From assembly GCA_964017185.1 (NCBI GenBank), contig OZ024879.1, positions 28,306,956 through 28,370,955 on the forward strand: a DNA stretch of 64,000 bases, given 5' to 3'. The stretch is from Rugalucina vietnamica. Lineage: Eukaryota; Mollusca; Bivalvia; Lucinida; Lucinidae. Below, piece after piece: positions 24,601 to 35,188 of the stretch (within the stretch, counting starts at the first letter, position 1; each line of letters opens with the position of its first letter). Position numbers and translations under genes: made by a program. The notes under the pieces are model-generated. The model saw nothing but the letters and a program-made list of their open reading frames with translations, was not told the origin of the DNA and did not search any database.

Positions 24601-25720
24601 ATGCAAGAAAATGGTGTAAACGGGCATTTTCTTACCAGTATTTTGTTATTTTTCAAAGAGTTTGGTGCAAAATTGCCTAAATATTTGTTTTGAAAGCTTG
24701 AGATATGTTGTATATGAAACAAAGGTTAAGAAAATATGGCATTGAATCTGCAGTGACCTTCGGAAAGTCAAGGTCAATGTCACGTTAGAGAAAGATAACA
24801 CATTTTTTTTTGCTCAAGTTAAAGTTGATTTGGTCATAATTTAGGCTCAAGTTTTTTTTCCTTATTGAATATTTATGCACATCATCACGACTTTTTTCAC
24901 GCCGAGATATTTTTGTCCACCAGGTGACTTCAAGGTCAAGGCCAAGGTCACGAAAAGTACAATTTTTCAGGGGGTAAAATGAAGTTTTTGGTTGAAGAAA
25001 TAAACAAATTAAAGTGTTAATTTTTATCATATTGAGCTTTTTCATTTAAATATGTGTTGCAAAGTCCAATATCATTCAGACAATCCACCTGCTGGCCTGA
25101 AATTACCTTTTAAGGGTCAAGGTCAAAGTCAAAAATGCAAGAAAATGGTTTAAACGGGCATTTTCATACCAGTATTTTGTTATTTTTTCACGGAGTTTGG
25201 TGCAAAATTGCTTTAATATTTGTTAAAACGCTTGAGATATGTTGTATATGTAACAGCAGTTAAGAAAAAAATTGCATTGAATATGCAGTGACCTTTAATG
25301 GCATTGAATCTGCAGTGAACTTCTGAAACTGAATTCTTAAGGTAACAGAATCAAGAAAAAGACATGAAAATGTCATTTTTGGCCAATATTCAATTTTATG
25401 CTGCAATAATTGTTCCATGACATTGTTGTTATCATGAATGATTATAAATGTTTACACAAAGTCTTTCAATCTGTGATAATTTTGTCCACCAGGTGACTTC
25501 AAAGTAAAGGTCAAGGTCTCAAAACGTTGAATTTTAGGGGGTAAAATGGAGTTTTTGTGTTAATTGTAAACAAATTAAATTATTAATTTCAATCATAGTA
25601 TGCTTTTTCATTTAAATATGTGTTGCAAAGTACGATATCATTCAGACAATACACCTGTTGACCTAAAATAACCTTTTAATGGTAAAGGTCAAGGTCAAAG
25701 ATGCATGCATTTTGTCTTGC
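21640..25720. repeat. AAGGTCA-rich tandem array, ~545-bp units with a ~1,091-bp dimer
   Basis: CCACCAGGTGACTTCAAGG recurs at 21789, 22201, 22749, 23292, 23835, 24383, 24917 and 25486. Units with TTGAAGAAGCAAACAAATTAC (22201, 23292) alternate with units with TTGAAGAAGTAAACAAATTAA (22749, 23835, then 24383), so a dimer was duplicated. Each unit carries three clusters of two to four TCAAGGTCA words. The open frames at 22298 and 23389 give nearly the same peptide because of the repeat and are not genes. Reverse-orientation units are at 26400-27860. Confidence 0.85.
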
Positions 25721-25744
25721 ACATGTGATCCGGATTTCATTCCC

Positions 25745-26115
25745 CTCACCCATAGAGGTTCTCCAGAGGTACTGTGAGGTTGGGGCCCAGTAAAACCGGT
25801 TTAAGTCCCCCCAGTAATTTTGTTTTACTGATCGTTCCAAGGCGGTGATTCTGTTGTGGTTCTATGTGTTTTTGTTTTGGGGTCGAATTTTCTACTTTTT
25901 GAACCTTATGTGGATTTACATATTTTTATTCAAGTTTGGGTAACTGAGTGGCCACCTGTTGAGAAATAGCTGCTTCTTCGGCTCACGATGTGTTTTCTGG
26001 TGCCTGGTTGTCGGTTTAGTTTTTTCCCACCTCGGTTTCTTTCTGATTGCACCTTTTCCTGATCGTACAAAAATTTGAGATGCCTTATACACTCCCCATG
26101 AAAGAACATTGCCAT
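25745..26115 (+). mobile_element. 3'-end fragment of the YLDD reverse-transcriptase element
   Basis: It matches the 3' untranslated end at 33350-33718 in order: AAAACCGGTTTAAGTCCCCC, TTACTGATCGTTCCAAGGCG, TTTTTCCCACCTCGG and GCACCTTTTCCTGATC. It sits at the centre of the 9.7-kb foldback element. Confidence 0.75.
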
Positions 26116-29100
26116 CTAAGGCAAATCTGAAAAAAAAATATTAGTGGGCACTTCATAAACAAAGTTTTCAAGGACAATTAAATGTGAGCACTAAAGCAAG
26201 ATCTCATAAATTCATGTTTTCATAATACTGAGATTGGACCTGTGGCACTCCATACTTTTCTATATTGATACCTATATCTAAACATAAATCAGTTAAAAAA
26301 TGCATGATTATAGCTGTACATTATATTTCAAACTTTAAAAAACAAACATTAAACAGTTTCGCACCAAAATCGGAGGAAAATAACAAAATACTGGTGGTAA
26401 AAAATGCCAGTTTCAGCCATTTTCTTACATTTTTGACCTTGACCTTTACCATTAAAAGGTTATTTTAGGTCAACAGGTGTATTGTCTGAATGATATCGAA
26501 CTTTGCAACACATATATAAATGAAAAAAAAGCATACTTTGATTGAAATAAATAATTTAATTTGTTTACAATTAACACAAAAACTCCATTTTACCCCCTAA
26601 AATTCAAAGTTTTGAGACCTTGACCTTTACTTTGAAGTCACCTGGTGGAAAAATTATCACAAATTGAAAGACTTTGTGTAAACATGTATAATCATTCATG
26701 ATAACAAGAATGTCAAGGAACAATTATTGCAAAATAAACTTAAATATTGGCCAAAAAATGACATTTTCATGTCATTTTCTTGATTCTGTTACCTTGAAGA
26801 ATTCAGTTTCAGAAGGTCACTCCATATTCAATGCCATTGAAGGTCACTGCAGATTCAATGCCATATTTTCTTAACTGCTGTTCCATACACAACATATCTC
26901 AAGCGTTTTAACAAATATTATTACAATTTTGTACCAAACTCTGTGAAAAACAATTACAAAATACTGATAAGAAAATGCCCATCTAAACCATTTTCTTGCA
27001 TTTTTTACCTTGACCTTGACCCTTAAAAGGTAATTTAAGGCCAGCAGGTGGATTGTCTGAATTATATCGGACTTTGCAACACATATTTAAATGAAAAAAC
27101 TTAATAAGATAAGAATTAACACTTTAATTTGTTTACTTCTTCAACAAAAACTTCATTTTACCCCTGAAAAATTGAAGTTTTCGTGACCTTGACCTTGAAG
27201 TCACCTGGTGGACAAAAATATCTCAGCGTGAAAAACGGCGTGGCGATGTGCATAAATATTCAATAAGGAAAAAAAACTTGAGCCTAAATTATGGCCAAAT
27301 CAAATATAACATGAGCAAAAAAAGCCAATTTTGTGTTATCTTTCTCTAACGTGACCTTGACCTTGACTTTCCAAAGGTCACTGCAGATACAATGCCATAT
27401 TTTCTTAACCTTTGTTTCATATACAACATATCTCAAGCTTTCAAAACAAATATTTAGGCAATTTTACACCAAACTCTTTGAAAAATAACAAAATACTGGT
27501 AAGAAAATGCCAATTTAAGCCATTTTCTTGCATTTTCGACCATGACCTTGACCCTTAAAAGATTATTTAAGGTCAGCAGGAGTACAGTCTGAATGATATT
27601 TGACCTTGACCTTGAAATCACCTGGTGGACAAAAATATCTCAACATGAAATACTTTGTAGTGGTATGCATAAATATGCAATAAAGTAAGTAAGAAATTTG
27701 AGTCTCAGTTATGCATAAATCAACTTGAACATCGATAAAGGCCAATTTTGTGCCATTTTTCTCTATTCTATGACTTTGACCTTGACCCTTAGAAGGTCAC
27801 TGAAGATTATATGCAAAATTTTCTAAAGAGTAGTTTCAATTGCAACATATCAAATAATTTACAACCAATTATGTCCTCTTATTAGAATTCTATGAGACCA
27901 AACTGACAGACACTCACAAATTTGCGTTTTGTGACAGTACCCTCATTGTTGCTATAGTTACGCATATTCAGACCTTACTTCCCAAACATGTCTATTCAGA
28001 ACTTGGTTAACAAAACACTGTTGTTTATCGTAAATATGCGCGTATATCTGCAACCGACTGCACTCACAATGAGAATTGTCCCTGAAAATGCTTCAAAATC
28101 ACAGTTTTCAAATCTTTGAAACCCCACCCACTTTGCAGGGCCATGATAAAATCAAAGGTTTTCCAAATCAATGTTTGTTTTTTTGTATTTCTAACCAGAA
28201 TGTGTTATATATTCATAAATAGGGACCAGAAGTTGAATCTGAATTTGTATAAAGTAATTGTTTCAGCTGGAAAATACCCAGTTTAAGTGATTTTCGGACA
28301 CACTTTTTGCCAAAATATTCATTTGCCGTTTCCATGGCAACGGGTATGAAATTGGACCAAATGAGTGTCGATTAAAAAAGTTTATGTTTATATAACCAAG
28401 ATAAGAAAGTTTCAGCAAAAATCGGTGATTATGTGTTCCACGGCCCTGTGAAAAAATTTAAGTGGTTACAGAGAATTGCTCTTAATGTTAATTAAGTGGG
28501 TGGGGTAAGGTTATCTTGTCATTGAGTACCTTAGACAGTAAAGCATATTTATGAGTATTTTAACATTTTGCTAATGATTTACACAATAAAAATAATCAAA
28601 AAATGATGTTTGATATATTGTATGAAGTTACCAGCAATATAGTCTTTTTGCCATTGCTATTTAAGATGCGACCATGTATGTTTGTTCTAAGTGTTACCAT
28701 GGTAACCATTGTTTTACTGGTGAACAATTCATTGGTTTTGCACTAAGTATACAATATGTCTCTTGACTATAGCATTTTATCACATTTAACTTGTACTAAC
28801 TTCTGTTTCAGGTTAAAAATGTACCAGTTTCCATGTTAATTTAAGTGGGTGGGGTACTTCTACATTGTCATTAAACACTTTAAATGCAATTAATCATTGC
28901 TTTATAAGTATTTTTAGATGCTATATATCATTGTATAACTGTTTAAAATTCTCATTTAGTGTTAAGTCAAAAATATTTGGATAGCCTCATTCTTTAACCT
29001 CGATATTATAAAAACACAATTTTATGGGGTCTCGTCCTAGTAGGTAGATTTAGATGTCTCTGAAACTTTTGTTTATGAAGTGCCCACTAAGATTTTACAT

Positions 29101-29603
29101 TAACTGGCCATGCTGACAATGATCTTTCATGACAACTATGTGAGGCCTCTTAAATTTACCTCAATTTTTTTCTTCATGTTCTCAAAATATGCTGAAAAAT
29201 GACTTTTTTGATAAAATTGAAAAATGGGAAACCCCACCCACCTTACAACTACCATAGGAAGAAGACAGTTCATTATACTAAGATGCTAAATCACAGTAAT
29301 TTTGAGTATGTATATCTGTACCATTGTATACATTCAAATTTTAGAAAGCAAGTTATGTGATGTCTAGGTTGTGTTTGAAAAAGTGCCAATTTTCACTCAA
29401 AAAATGCTGTTTTGAAGCCCTAAATCTTCTTTTGTGGTTACCATGGCAACCATGCATATTTTCAAAAAACTAACATTGAAAAACCTGTTTTTGTGTGGTC
29501 CCTAATATATCTGTAAAGTATGAAGGAAATCCATGACCATGCGTGCCGAGCCCCCATAAGGATTTGGCTGGTTTTTACACGGAATTGCTCTTAAAATACA
29601 CTT

Positions 29604-29838
29604 GAGCCGCATCATAAGAAAATCAACAATATGCATATGCGAAAACAAAGGTGCTGATCAGCTTTGCAGTAACTGCGAAGCTGATCAGCTCCTTTGTTTT
29701 TGATACACATAATAGTACAATCTCTATTCTTCTTAAATCCGAAATTTCAATCCTCTAGCTACCTTCTGTACTTGTACAGCTCGGTTTGTGCCAGACCTGT
29801 TTGAAAATCACATTGTTGGTTTTCTCATAATGCGGCTC
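29604..29838. mobile_element. GAGCCGC MITE, copy 2, with ACTT target duplication
   Basis: GAGCCGCATCATAAGAAAA at the left and its near reverse complement at the right bound 235 bp, with ACTT on both flanks (29600-29603, 29839-29842). The interior is the reverse complement of copy 1 (ACAGCTCGGTTTGTGCCAGA against TCTGACACAAACCGGCCTGT), including the GCTGATCAGC palindrome. It lies 10 bp outside the TTAA of the large foldback element. Confidence 0.8.
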
Positions 29839-30915
29839 ACTTTATGAATGCCTTATTTTATAGTGTGTCACATCAAAATTGAATTTTTTTCACATTTAAC
29901 TGCTAAAAGTCACAAATTTTAAAATCGGTTCTGAAAATGAAAGCAAGGAGCTGTAACATTAGAAGCGTTTACCATTATTTTTTGTCGTTTCAGGTGTGCA
30001 TGATGTTAGGAAAGACAGCCATGGTCAGATGAATCATGCGTTTGGTTCAGCCATCATTGCACAGCATACATGTTTTGATCACCTAAGCCCAGTAAGACCT
30101 CAACTGAGATTTATTGATTGTCCTGTGGAGGTGTTCATGCCCAATTAAGAGGATTGGGAAAACATTACAACTATCTACAGCAGACAGATGCTGGAAGTTG
30201 TTATCAGACATTTACCTGCCTTCTCCTTTCTTAAAAGCATTCGGTTGGAAACAGAAACAGAGGTTGTTCCAGGACAGAAGGTCATTAATAAAGTAATTCC
30301 TCTGCCAATCTTATACTGTAACGAACAAAAATATGAAGACGTTGTTAAAATTATGGATCATTATGAAGCAATACTTGGAGAGTGTTTCGAGAAAGCTAAT
30401 GCACAGCTGAATTCTGTGCATATTGGGGGGGGGGACCAACTGACAAGGGAAAGATTTTCTGGCGCCAAAAGGTTGCGGATAGGTGGCAATACTGCTTCTG
30501 AGAGGTTTAGTCACCTTGGCCCAATAACTTTTTTCATCTACTTATGAACTTTGTCAAACTTATTCAACAAACATTTGTATGATGAAGCAAGTGTCCAAGA
30601 AATCGGCACCATGAGGGCAGAGCAAGCTAGAACTCTCCGGGACAATGTGAATGTAAATGTAAATGAACATTACGATGAAGACAAAGACTTTATATGTTCT
30701 TTCACAGATGCATATATAGCTGAGGCCGCAATGGATTTCTTTGGAATGGATGGTCCCAATTCACAACCTACCAGAAACAAACCCCCCACAACCTTTCAGA
30801 CAGAATCAGCAAAGTATGCATGGGCTAGGCAAACATTCAAAGAAGTGGTGGAGAGATACGTTTTCAATAAGACTGTTGATCAAACAGTTGAAGGTAAATT
30901 GCATGCCATCTTTTT

Positions 30916-30990
30916 AGCTCACCCGCGCCGAAGGCTTACAAGGTGAGCTTACGGTATGGTAGTTGAGCTGTCATCCGTCCATGCATGTGT
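30916..30990 (+). mobile_element. 5' end of the AGCTCACC hairpin element
   Basis: AGCTCACCCGCGCCGAAGGC and AAGGTGAGCTTACGG begin 22 bp after the donor of DUF6589-like exon 3. Only the 5' end is seen; the body is missing or too divergent. Confidence 0.55.
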
Positions 30991-31039
30991 TCACATTTTC
31001 AAATACAAATATCATTGCAACTAGTAGGCCATTTACAAT

Positions 31040-32285
31040 CAAATTTTATCAATCAACCAAGACCGTAGAAGTGGGGTGGCTGAATTATTGTCACCAAAAA
31101 GGAGCACATAAACAAGTAAGAATTCAGTGTGGCGGTGGAACAAGAGTGATACCTTTTGAAAAGCAGGACACCGCCGCATATGTGCTTGAAAAAGCCTATT
31201 TTTTCCGAATGGAAAATCTGAAAAAGGACCAAAATTACGAATTCGGGGTGTGTGATTTTCAGGAGCAGAACTGATAGCAGAAAGTTATACAAAAACATTA
31301 AGACTATACGTAGGTACAAAGAGAAGAGAGAGTGAAACAGGAATGCCGCCCATGAAAAAAAGTAAAAAGGAAAAGAACGAAAGTGTATTCGAGTCGAGCA
31401 ATAGATGATTCAGAAATGCTAACAAATAATTCTGCAATACCACTAAGTAATTCCTCACTCCAAACAAGTGATTCCGCCGGTTTAACATACAATCCAGTTA
31501 TCCCATTAAACTCTCAAATTACGAATTCTAGGTTTGTGATTTTCAGGAGCAGCATGTTTCTGAAACTCTTACATTAGCAGCACTGATAGTAGAAAATTAT
31601 ACAAAAACATTAAGGCTATGCGTAGGCACAAAGAGAAGAGAGAGTGAAACAGGAATGCCGCCCATGATAAGACTAAGAAGGAAAAGAACGAAAGTGTATT
31701 CGTGTCGAGAAATAACATTACGAAAACTTGCTCATGCAATATGCAGAGATTTTTTCACCTGTAAAAATTGAAAATTTTCAGTGGAAAATTTTTGATATTT
31801 TTCTTATTTTTGCTCAAAACATAGATTGTGGGTACACGTTAGAACCGCCTCGCCGATGCGGTTCTAACGAGTACCCACAATCTATGTTTTAGAGCAAAAA
31901 TAAGAAAAATAGGTATACCCCTGCATACCCCAGTTTTGCTATATAAAAGTGGGGTTCAAGGGGGTATACGTTACACGGACATGTTTTCCTGATGAATTAT
32001 TCAGATATGCAAACAAATAATTCTGCAATACCATCAAGTAATTCCTCACTCCAAACAAGTGATTCTGCCGGTTTAACATACAATCCAGTTATCCCATCAA
32101 ACTCTCCAGTATTGTCATCAAATAATTCGAAAATGTCACTGACAAACAATTCAGTTATGTCAGCAATTCCAACTCAGGTCCATGACCTTTTTTCTCTGGC
32201 AGTTGAATTAAGTGATGTATCCAATGTTCCAGAAAATACTGAAAGCAGTGAAATTGATGAAATACAGAATGAAGAGATAATTTAA
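31040..32285 (+). pseudogene. Orphan protein (VGW...GGGTR pattern) with a Ser/Asn-rich tail, partly duplicated
   Basis: The frame ending at 31274 encodes VEVGWLNYCHQ, KQVRIQCGGGTRVIPFEK, LEKAYFFRMENLKK and FGVCDFQEQ. I recall this VGW / GGGTR / ELFF / DFQ order from unnamed invertebrate proteins, possibly with a beta-grasp-like fold; no function is known to me. The next segment (LAALI.ENYTKTLRLYVGTKRR) occurs twice, at about 31240-31490 and 31528-31735, with shifts and stops. A Ser/Asn-rich tail also occurs twice (31383-31530 and 31992-32285; SNSSLQTSDSAGLTYNPVIP). The second copy is split by the foldback element at 31740-31990. The end is acidic (SSEIDEIQNEE). It is broken and not functional as it stands. 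Confidence 0.45.
31740..31990 (+). mobile_element. Short foldback element, copy 2
   Basis: The hairpin core at 31816-31890 repeats GATTGTGGGTACaCGTTAGAACCG as its inverse. The outer parts match copy 1 in reverse orientation (GGTATACCCCTGCATACCCC, GGGGGTATACGTTACACGGA). It lies within the second copy of the Ser/Asn-rich orphan sequence, so it is younger than that duplication. Confidence 0.7.
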
Positions 32286-32327
32286 CAGGAACAATTCAAG
32301 GCACCTACTTTTTAGAGAATGTAGCAA

Positions 32328-33718
32328 ATGACATTAGATCTTGAAAGTTTGGGAAGCAGCGTGCAAAATGTCCAAGCTTTTAATTCCACTTCTAGGTACC
32401 TCGATGACCTTTTGAACATTGACAACCCTTATTTTGAAGGTATGGTCAATCAAATTTATCCACCTGAACTACAGTTGAACAAAGCCAGTATCTCGGATAC
32501 CGAAGCTCCCTTTTTAGATCTACATCTTTCTGTTGCAAATGGATTTGTTTCTTCTAAAATTTATGATAAGCGCGATGACATTGATTTTGATATAGAAAAC
32601 TTTCCGTTTTTGGATGGTGACGTTCCTCGCCGTGCTTCTTATGGCGTATACATTTCGCAACTTATTAGGTTTGCTAGAGTCTGCAATAATGTTACAGACT
32701 TCAACTCTCGAAATAAATGTTTAACAGCCAAACTTCTCCAACAGGGCTATCGGTATCATAAACTTCGAAAAACCTTTTCTAAATTTTATCGTAGACACTA
32801 TGAATTGATTTCCAAATATAATGTTGGGTTAAAGACGCTTTTAAATGAGGCCCTTTCGGAATCAGAATTTTATGGTGACTTGGTTTACAAATTCAAGAAA
32901 CTTATAGGAAGTAATGATTTTTCTTTTCAGTTTAGAAAAATCATAACACGTTACAGACGTATAGGTTATAACTTGAATGTTATTCGACAGTCTGCATGCT
33001 TAGTTTTTAACCCAATCATGGTTGAAAACTACGCTGCCTTCTTTAATTGCACGCCGGTGGGTCGGGCGTCAGACTCTATGATGGCCGTGACTTAAAGCTA
33101 TTCATTTAATTGGTTGGGGCCGGAGCTTCTTGTCTGTTGCTTGGCCCACCGGGGTCCAACTGATGTTTTTCTTTTGCTCCGGAGTTAGTAAGTTATTCGG
33201 CGCCCAGGGATCTCCATCGTCGGGCAGCTTACTGAATCTGTGAGTCCTGGTTTTTGATTCATCAGGATGTTTATCATGATTTAATTGTTTGTTCTTGATG
33301 ATTCATTGACTAGTTAGAGATTCACCACGAGGACCGAAGAACTAACTAAATGTTATGAACCACTGCAGAAGCTGAGGGTGAGGTTACGGCCGTGTAAAAT
33401 CGATTTAAGCCCGCCAGTAACATTTTGTTACTGATCGTTCCAAGTCGATACTTCTGTGGTGGTTCTTTTTGTTTTATGTCTTGGTGTTTAATATTTTTGT
33501 GCTGTTGGCGCCTTATGTCTGTTTTCATATTTTTAGTTAAAGTAACTGATTGGCCACCTATTGGGAAAATAACTGCTCATTCGGCTTACGAAATGTTTTC
33601 GTGGTATACATACCTGATTGTTAGTTTGTTTTTTTCCCACCTCGGATTTTTGGAGTGGGAATCTTTTGCTGATTGCGCCTTTTCCTGATCTTTGCCTACT
33701 TGTACCTTTTAATAACAT
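32328..33718 (+). pseudogene. Reverse transcriptase element with YLDD motif, 5'-truncated
   Basis: The 255-codon frame at 32328-33095 starts within the palm domain: STSRYLDDLLNIDN (catalytic Asp pair), then APFLDLHLSVANGFVSSKIYDKRDD, RRASYGVYISQLIRFARVC and KKIITRYRRIGYN-like segments, ending CTPVGRASDSMMA. The first part of the reverse transcriptase (fingers and the first catalytic Asp) is absent. The LDLHLSV...SSKIYDKRDD step resembles Penelope-like and related enzymes, but no GIY-YIG nuclease follows; the group is left open. A GC-rich 3' region (GGGGCCGGAGC..., CCCACCGGGGTCC) runs to TTTGCCTACTTGTACC at 33711. Truncation of the 5' end fits target-primed reverse transcription. The first about 18 codons of the frame are probably not part of the element. 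Confidence 0.7.
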
Positions 33719-34186
33719 AAATTAGTCTTTTTTGTGAGTCAAAAGCTCTTGGTTCGATGGGCGAATCCTGTGTCAGAGGTTGGATAAAAGCTAAATCCAT
33801 TGTTGGAGTTGTGTATTTACAAATATAGAAATCATAAATTCAAAGAACAATTTCAGGGCTATATTCAGCCTATGCTGCGCTATCAGTGTATTAACGTAGA
33901 TCAAATAACAATTATTTTTATTGTTTTTGTTTGCTATCTTTTCATTATCAAGAACATGTAAAATATTTGAATGTGCACGATTACAGGACCAATCGTCCTC
34001 TGATTTAAACTTGGCATGATATATTGATATATGGAGTTTTACAAAGTATATATAAACAATAACCCTTGAATAAACTTGATCTATTTCACAACAATGCCAA
34101 CTGAGGTGGCCTATGCATTTGAAGTGCATTATATAGTCTTAGGTGAGCGTTAACAGGACCATTGGTCCTCTGATCTGACTCATATT
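33719..34186. other. Intergenic, with two 3' ends of the hairpin element
   Basis: TTACAGGACCAATCGTCCT-CTGA-T ends at 34003, and GAGCGTTAACAGGACCATTGGTCCT-CTGA-T ends at 34173. Nothing else is recognised. Confidence 0.5.
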
Positions 34187-34281
34187 AGAATGCTTCTCCG
34201 TGCAAATGTCTGGGAGCGAAATGGAATCAATAAAAATAATTGTTAGATCCTTTGGAAGCAGTAAAACATTCAAAGCGAGAT

Positions 34282-34327
34282 GGGCCATATTGTACAATTT
34301 CGGGTAATGAACCTTCATCAGTGACCC
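34282..34327 (-). ncRNA. Hammerhead ribozyme 3
   Basis: Minus strand: GGGUCA, CUGAUGA, AGGU-UCAUU-ACCC, GAAA, UUGU/ACAA extended by A-U, cleavage triplet AUA, UGGCCC. Relative to ribozyme 1, stem III changes C-G to U-A and stem I changes U-A to C-G, both keeping the pairing. Stem II has an A-C mismatch at its base. Confidence 0.85.
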
Positions 34328-34665
34328 TTTACAAACCTGGCAGTGAAAGCCAGACATTTTTGCTGTAATTTCAATAATTTACATCTGTGTAGTCTAAATC
34401 AAAGACTCATACATGTAATCCCAAAGGGGCCAAATAATTAAAATACGGTTAAGAAGATGATTCTTAACGAACAATATGCAGTATTTGAAATACTCCAAAT
34501 ATATTCACTGATCCCAAAGGATCAAAAGAAAAATATAATCTGCACTATGGATGATGTACGGGGAGACTTTTTAGGGCCGCCACACGGCACAACACCAGCT
34601 GCAGTAATAGCAAATAAAAATAATTGTTAGATCCTTTGGAAGCAGTAAAACATTCAAAGCGAGAT

Positions 34666-34711
34666 GGGCCATATTGTACAATTTCGGGTAATGAACCTTC
34701 ATCAGTGACCC
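34666..34711 (-). ncRNA. Hammerhead ribozyme 4
   Basis: Identical 46-nt core to ribozyme 3, exactly 384 bp further on. Confidence 0.85.
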
Positions 34712-35049
34712 TTTACAAACCTGGCAGTGAAAGCCAGACATTTTTGCTGTAATTTCAATAATTTACATCTGTGTAGTCTAAATCAAAGACTCATACATGT
34801 AATCCCAAAGGGGCCAAATAATCAAAATACGGTTAAGAAGATGATTCTTAACGAACAATATGCAGTATTTGAAATACTCCAAATATATTCACTGATCCCA
34901 AAGGATCAAAAGAAAAATATAATCTGCACTATGGATGATGTACGGGGAGACTTTTTAGGGCCGCCACACGGCACAACACCAGCTGCAGTAATAGCAAATA
35001 AAAATAATTGTTAGATCCTTTGGAAGCAGTAAAACATTCAAAGCGAGAT

Positions 35050-35095
35050 GGGCCATATTGTACAATTTCGGGTAATGAACCTTCATCAGTGACCC
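35050..35095 (-). ncRNA. Hammerhead ribozyme 5
   Basis: Identical core to ribozymes 3 and 4, 384 bp further on, in the last and incomplete unit, 94 bp before the LINE junction. Confidence 0.85.
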
Positions 35096-35188
35096 TTTAC
35101 AAACCTGGCAGTGAAAGCCAGACATTTTTGCTGTAATTTCAATAATTTACATCTGTGTAGTCTAAATCAAAGACTCATACATGTAATC

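Larger units (their letters stand above)
19843..29590. mobile_element. 9.7-kb inverted-repeat (foldback) element with TTAA target duplication
   Basis: GAGCAATTCCGTGTAAAAAC starts at 19843, and its reverse complement ends at 29590; both are bordered by TTAA (19839-19842 and 29591-29594). The arms are inverted copies over their outer 1.7-1.8 kb (19843 to about 21640 against about 27860 to 29590). Inside lies a tandem array of about 545-bp units, about seven in the left arm (21640-25720) and only about two in the right (26400-27860), so the arms are unequal. The centre holds an unrelated retroelement 3' end (25745-26115). A second terminal-like module starting GAGCAATTCTCTGTAAA lies at 20943. 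TTAA duplication is typical of piggyBac and Kolobok elements; no transposase is present, so mobilisation in trans is inferred. Confidence 0.75.
8277..30893 (+). pseudogene. DUF6589-like protein, three-exon pseudogene
   Basis: Exon 1 is 8277-9083 (acceptor TTTTCAG, donor AAG|GTAAGC), exon 2 is 17106-17265 (TTGCAG, ACAG|GTAAG) and exon 3 is 29994-30893 (TTTCAG, AAG|GTAAAT). Phases agree: exon 1 to 2 in phase 0 (DQK-VFDRL), exon 2 to 3 with one base carried over (NWYTG-VHDV). Landmarks are AIPSTMAKGPMLEAIRKLI, RIVGDNINWYTG, GQMNHAFGSAI, GGDQLTRERFSGAKRLR and TDAYIAEAAMDFFGMD, which I recognise as the pattern of the DUF6589 family (function unknown, widespread in invertebrates and fungi). It is dead: a frameshift near 8470, stops at 8661 and 8880 in exon 1, and stops at 30146 and 30545 in exon 3. 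The introns (8.0 and 12.7 kb) consist largely of foldback elements. The C-terminal part was not found. Family assignment is from memory and not checked. Confidence 0.65.
34231..35188 (-). repeat. Hammerhead-ribozyme tandem repeat, 2.5 units of 384 bp
   Basis: TAAAAATAATTGTTAGATCC recurs at 34231, 34615 and 34999, an exact 384-bp period. Over the first two units I find only one difference (AATAATTAAAAT against AATAATCAAAAT), so the units are nearly identical. Each has one hammerhead on the minus strand. The frames at 34727 and 35111 begin inside this non-coding repeat. Confidence 0.88.

Noticed and set aside
34727..35014. 95-codon frame and the first 26 codons of the frame at 35111
   Set aside because: They lie in the antisense strand of the hammerhead units and repeat every 384 bp; not protein-coding.
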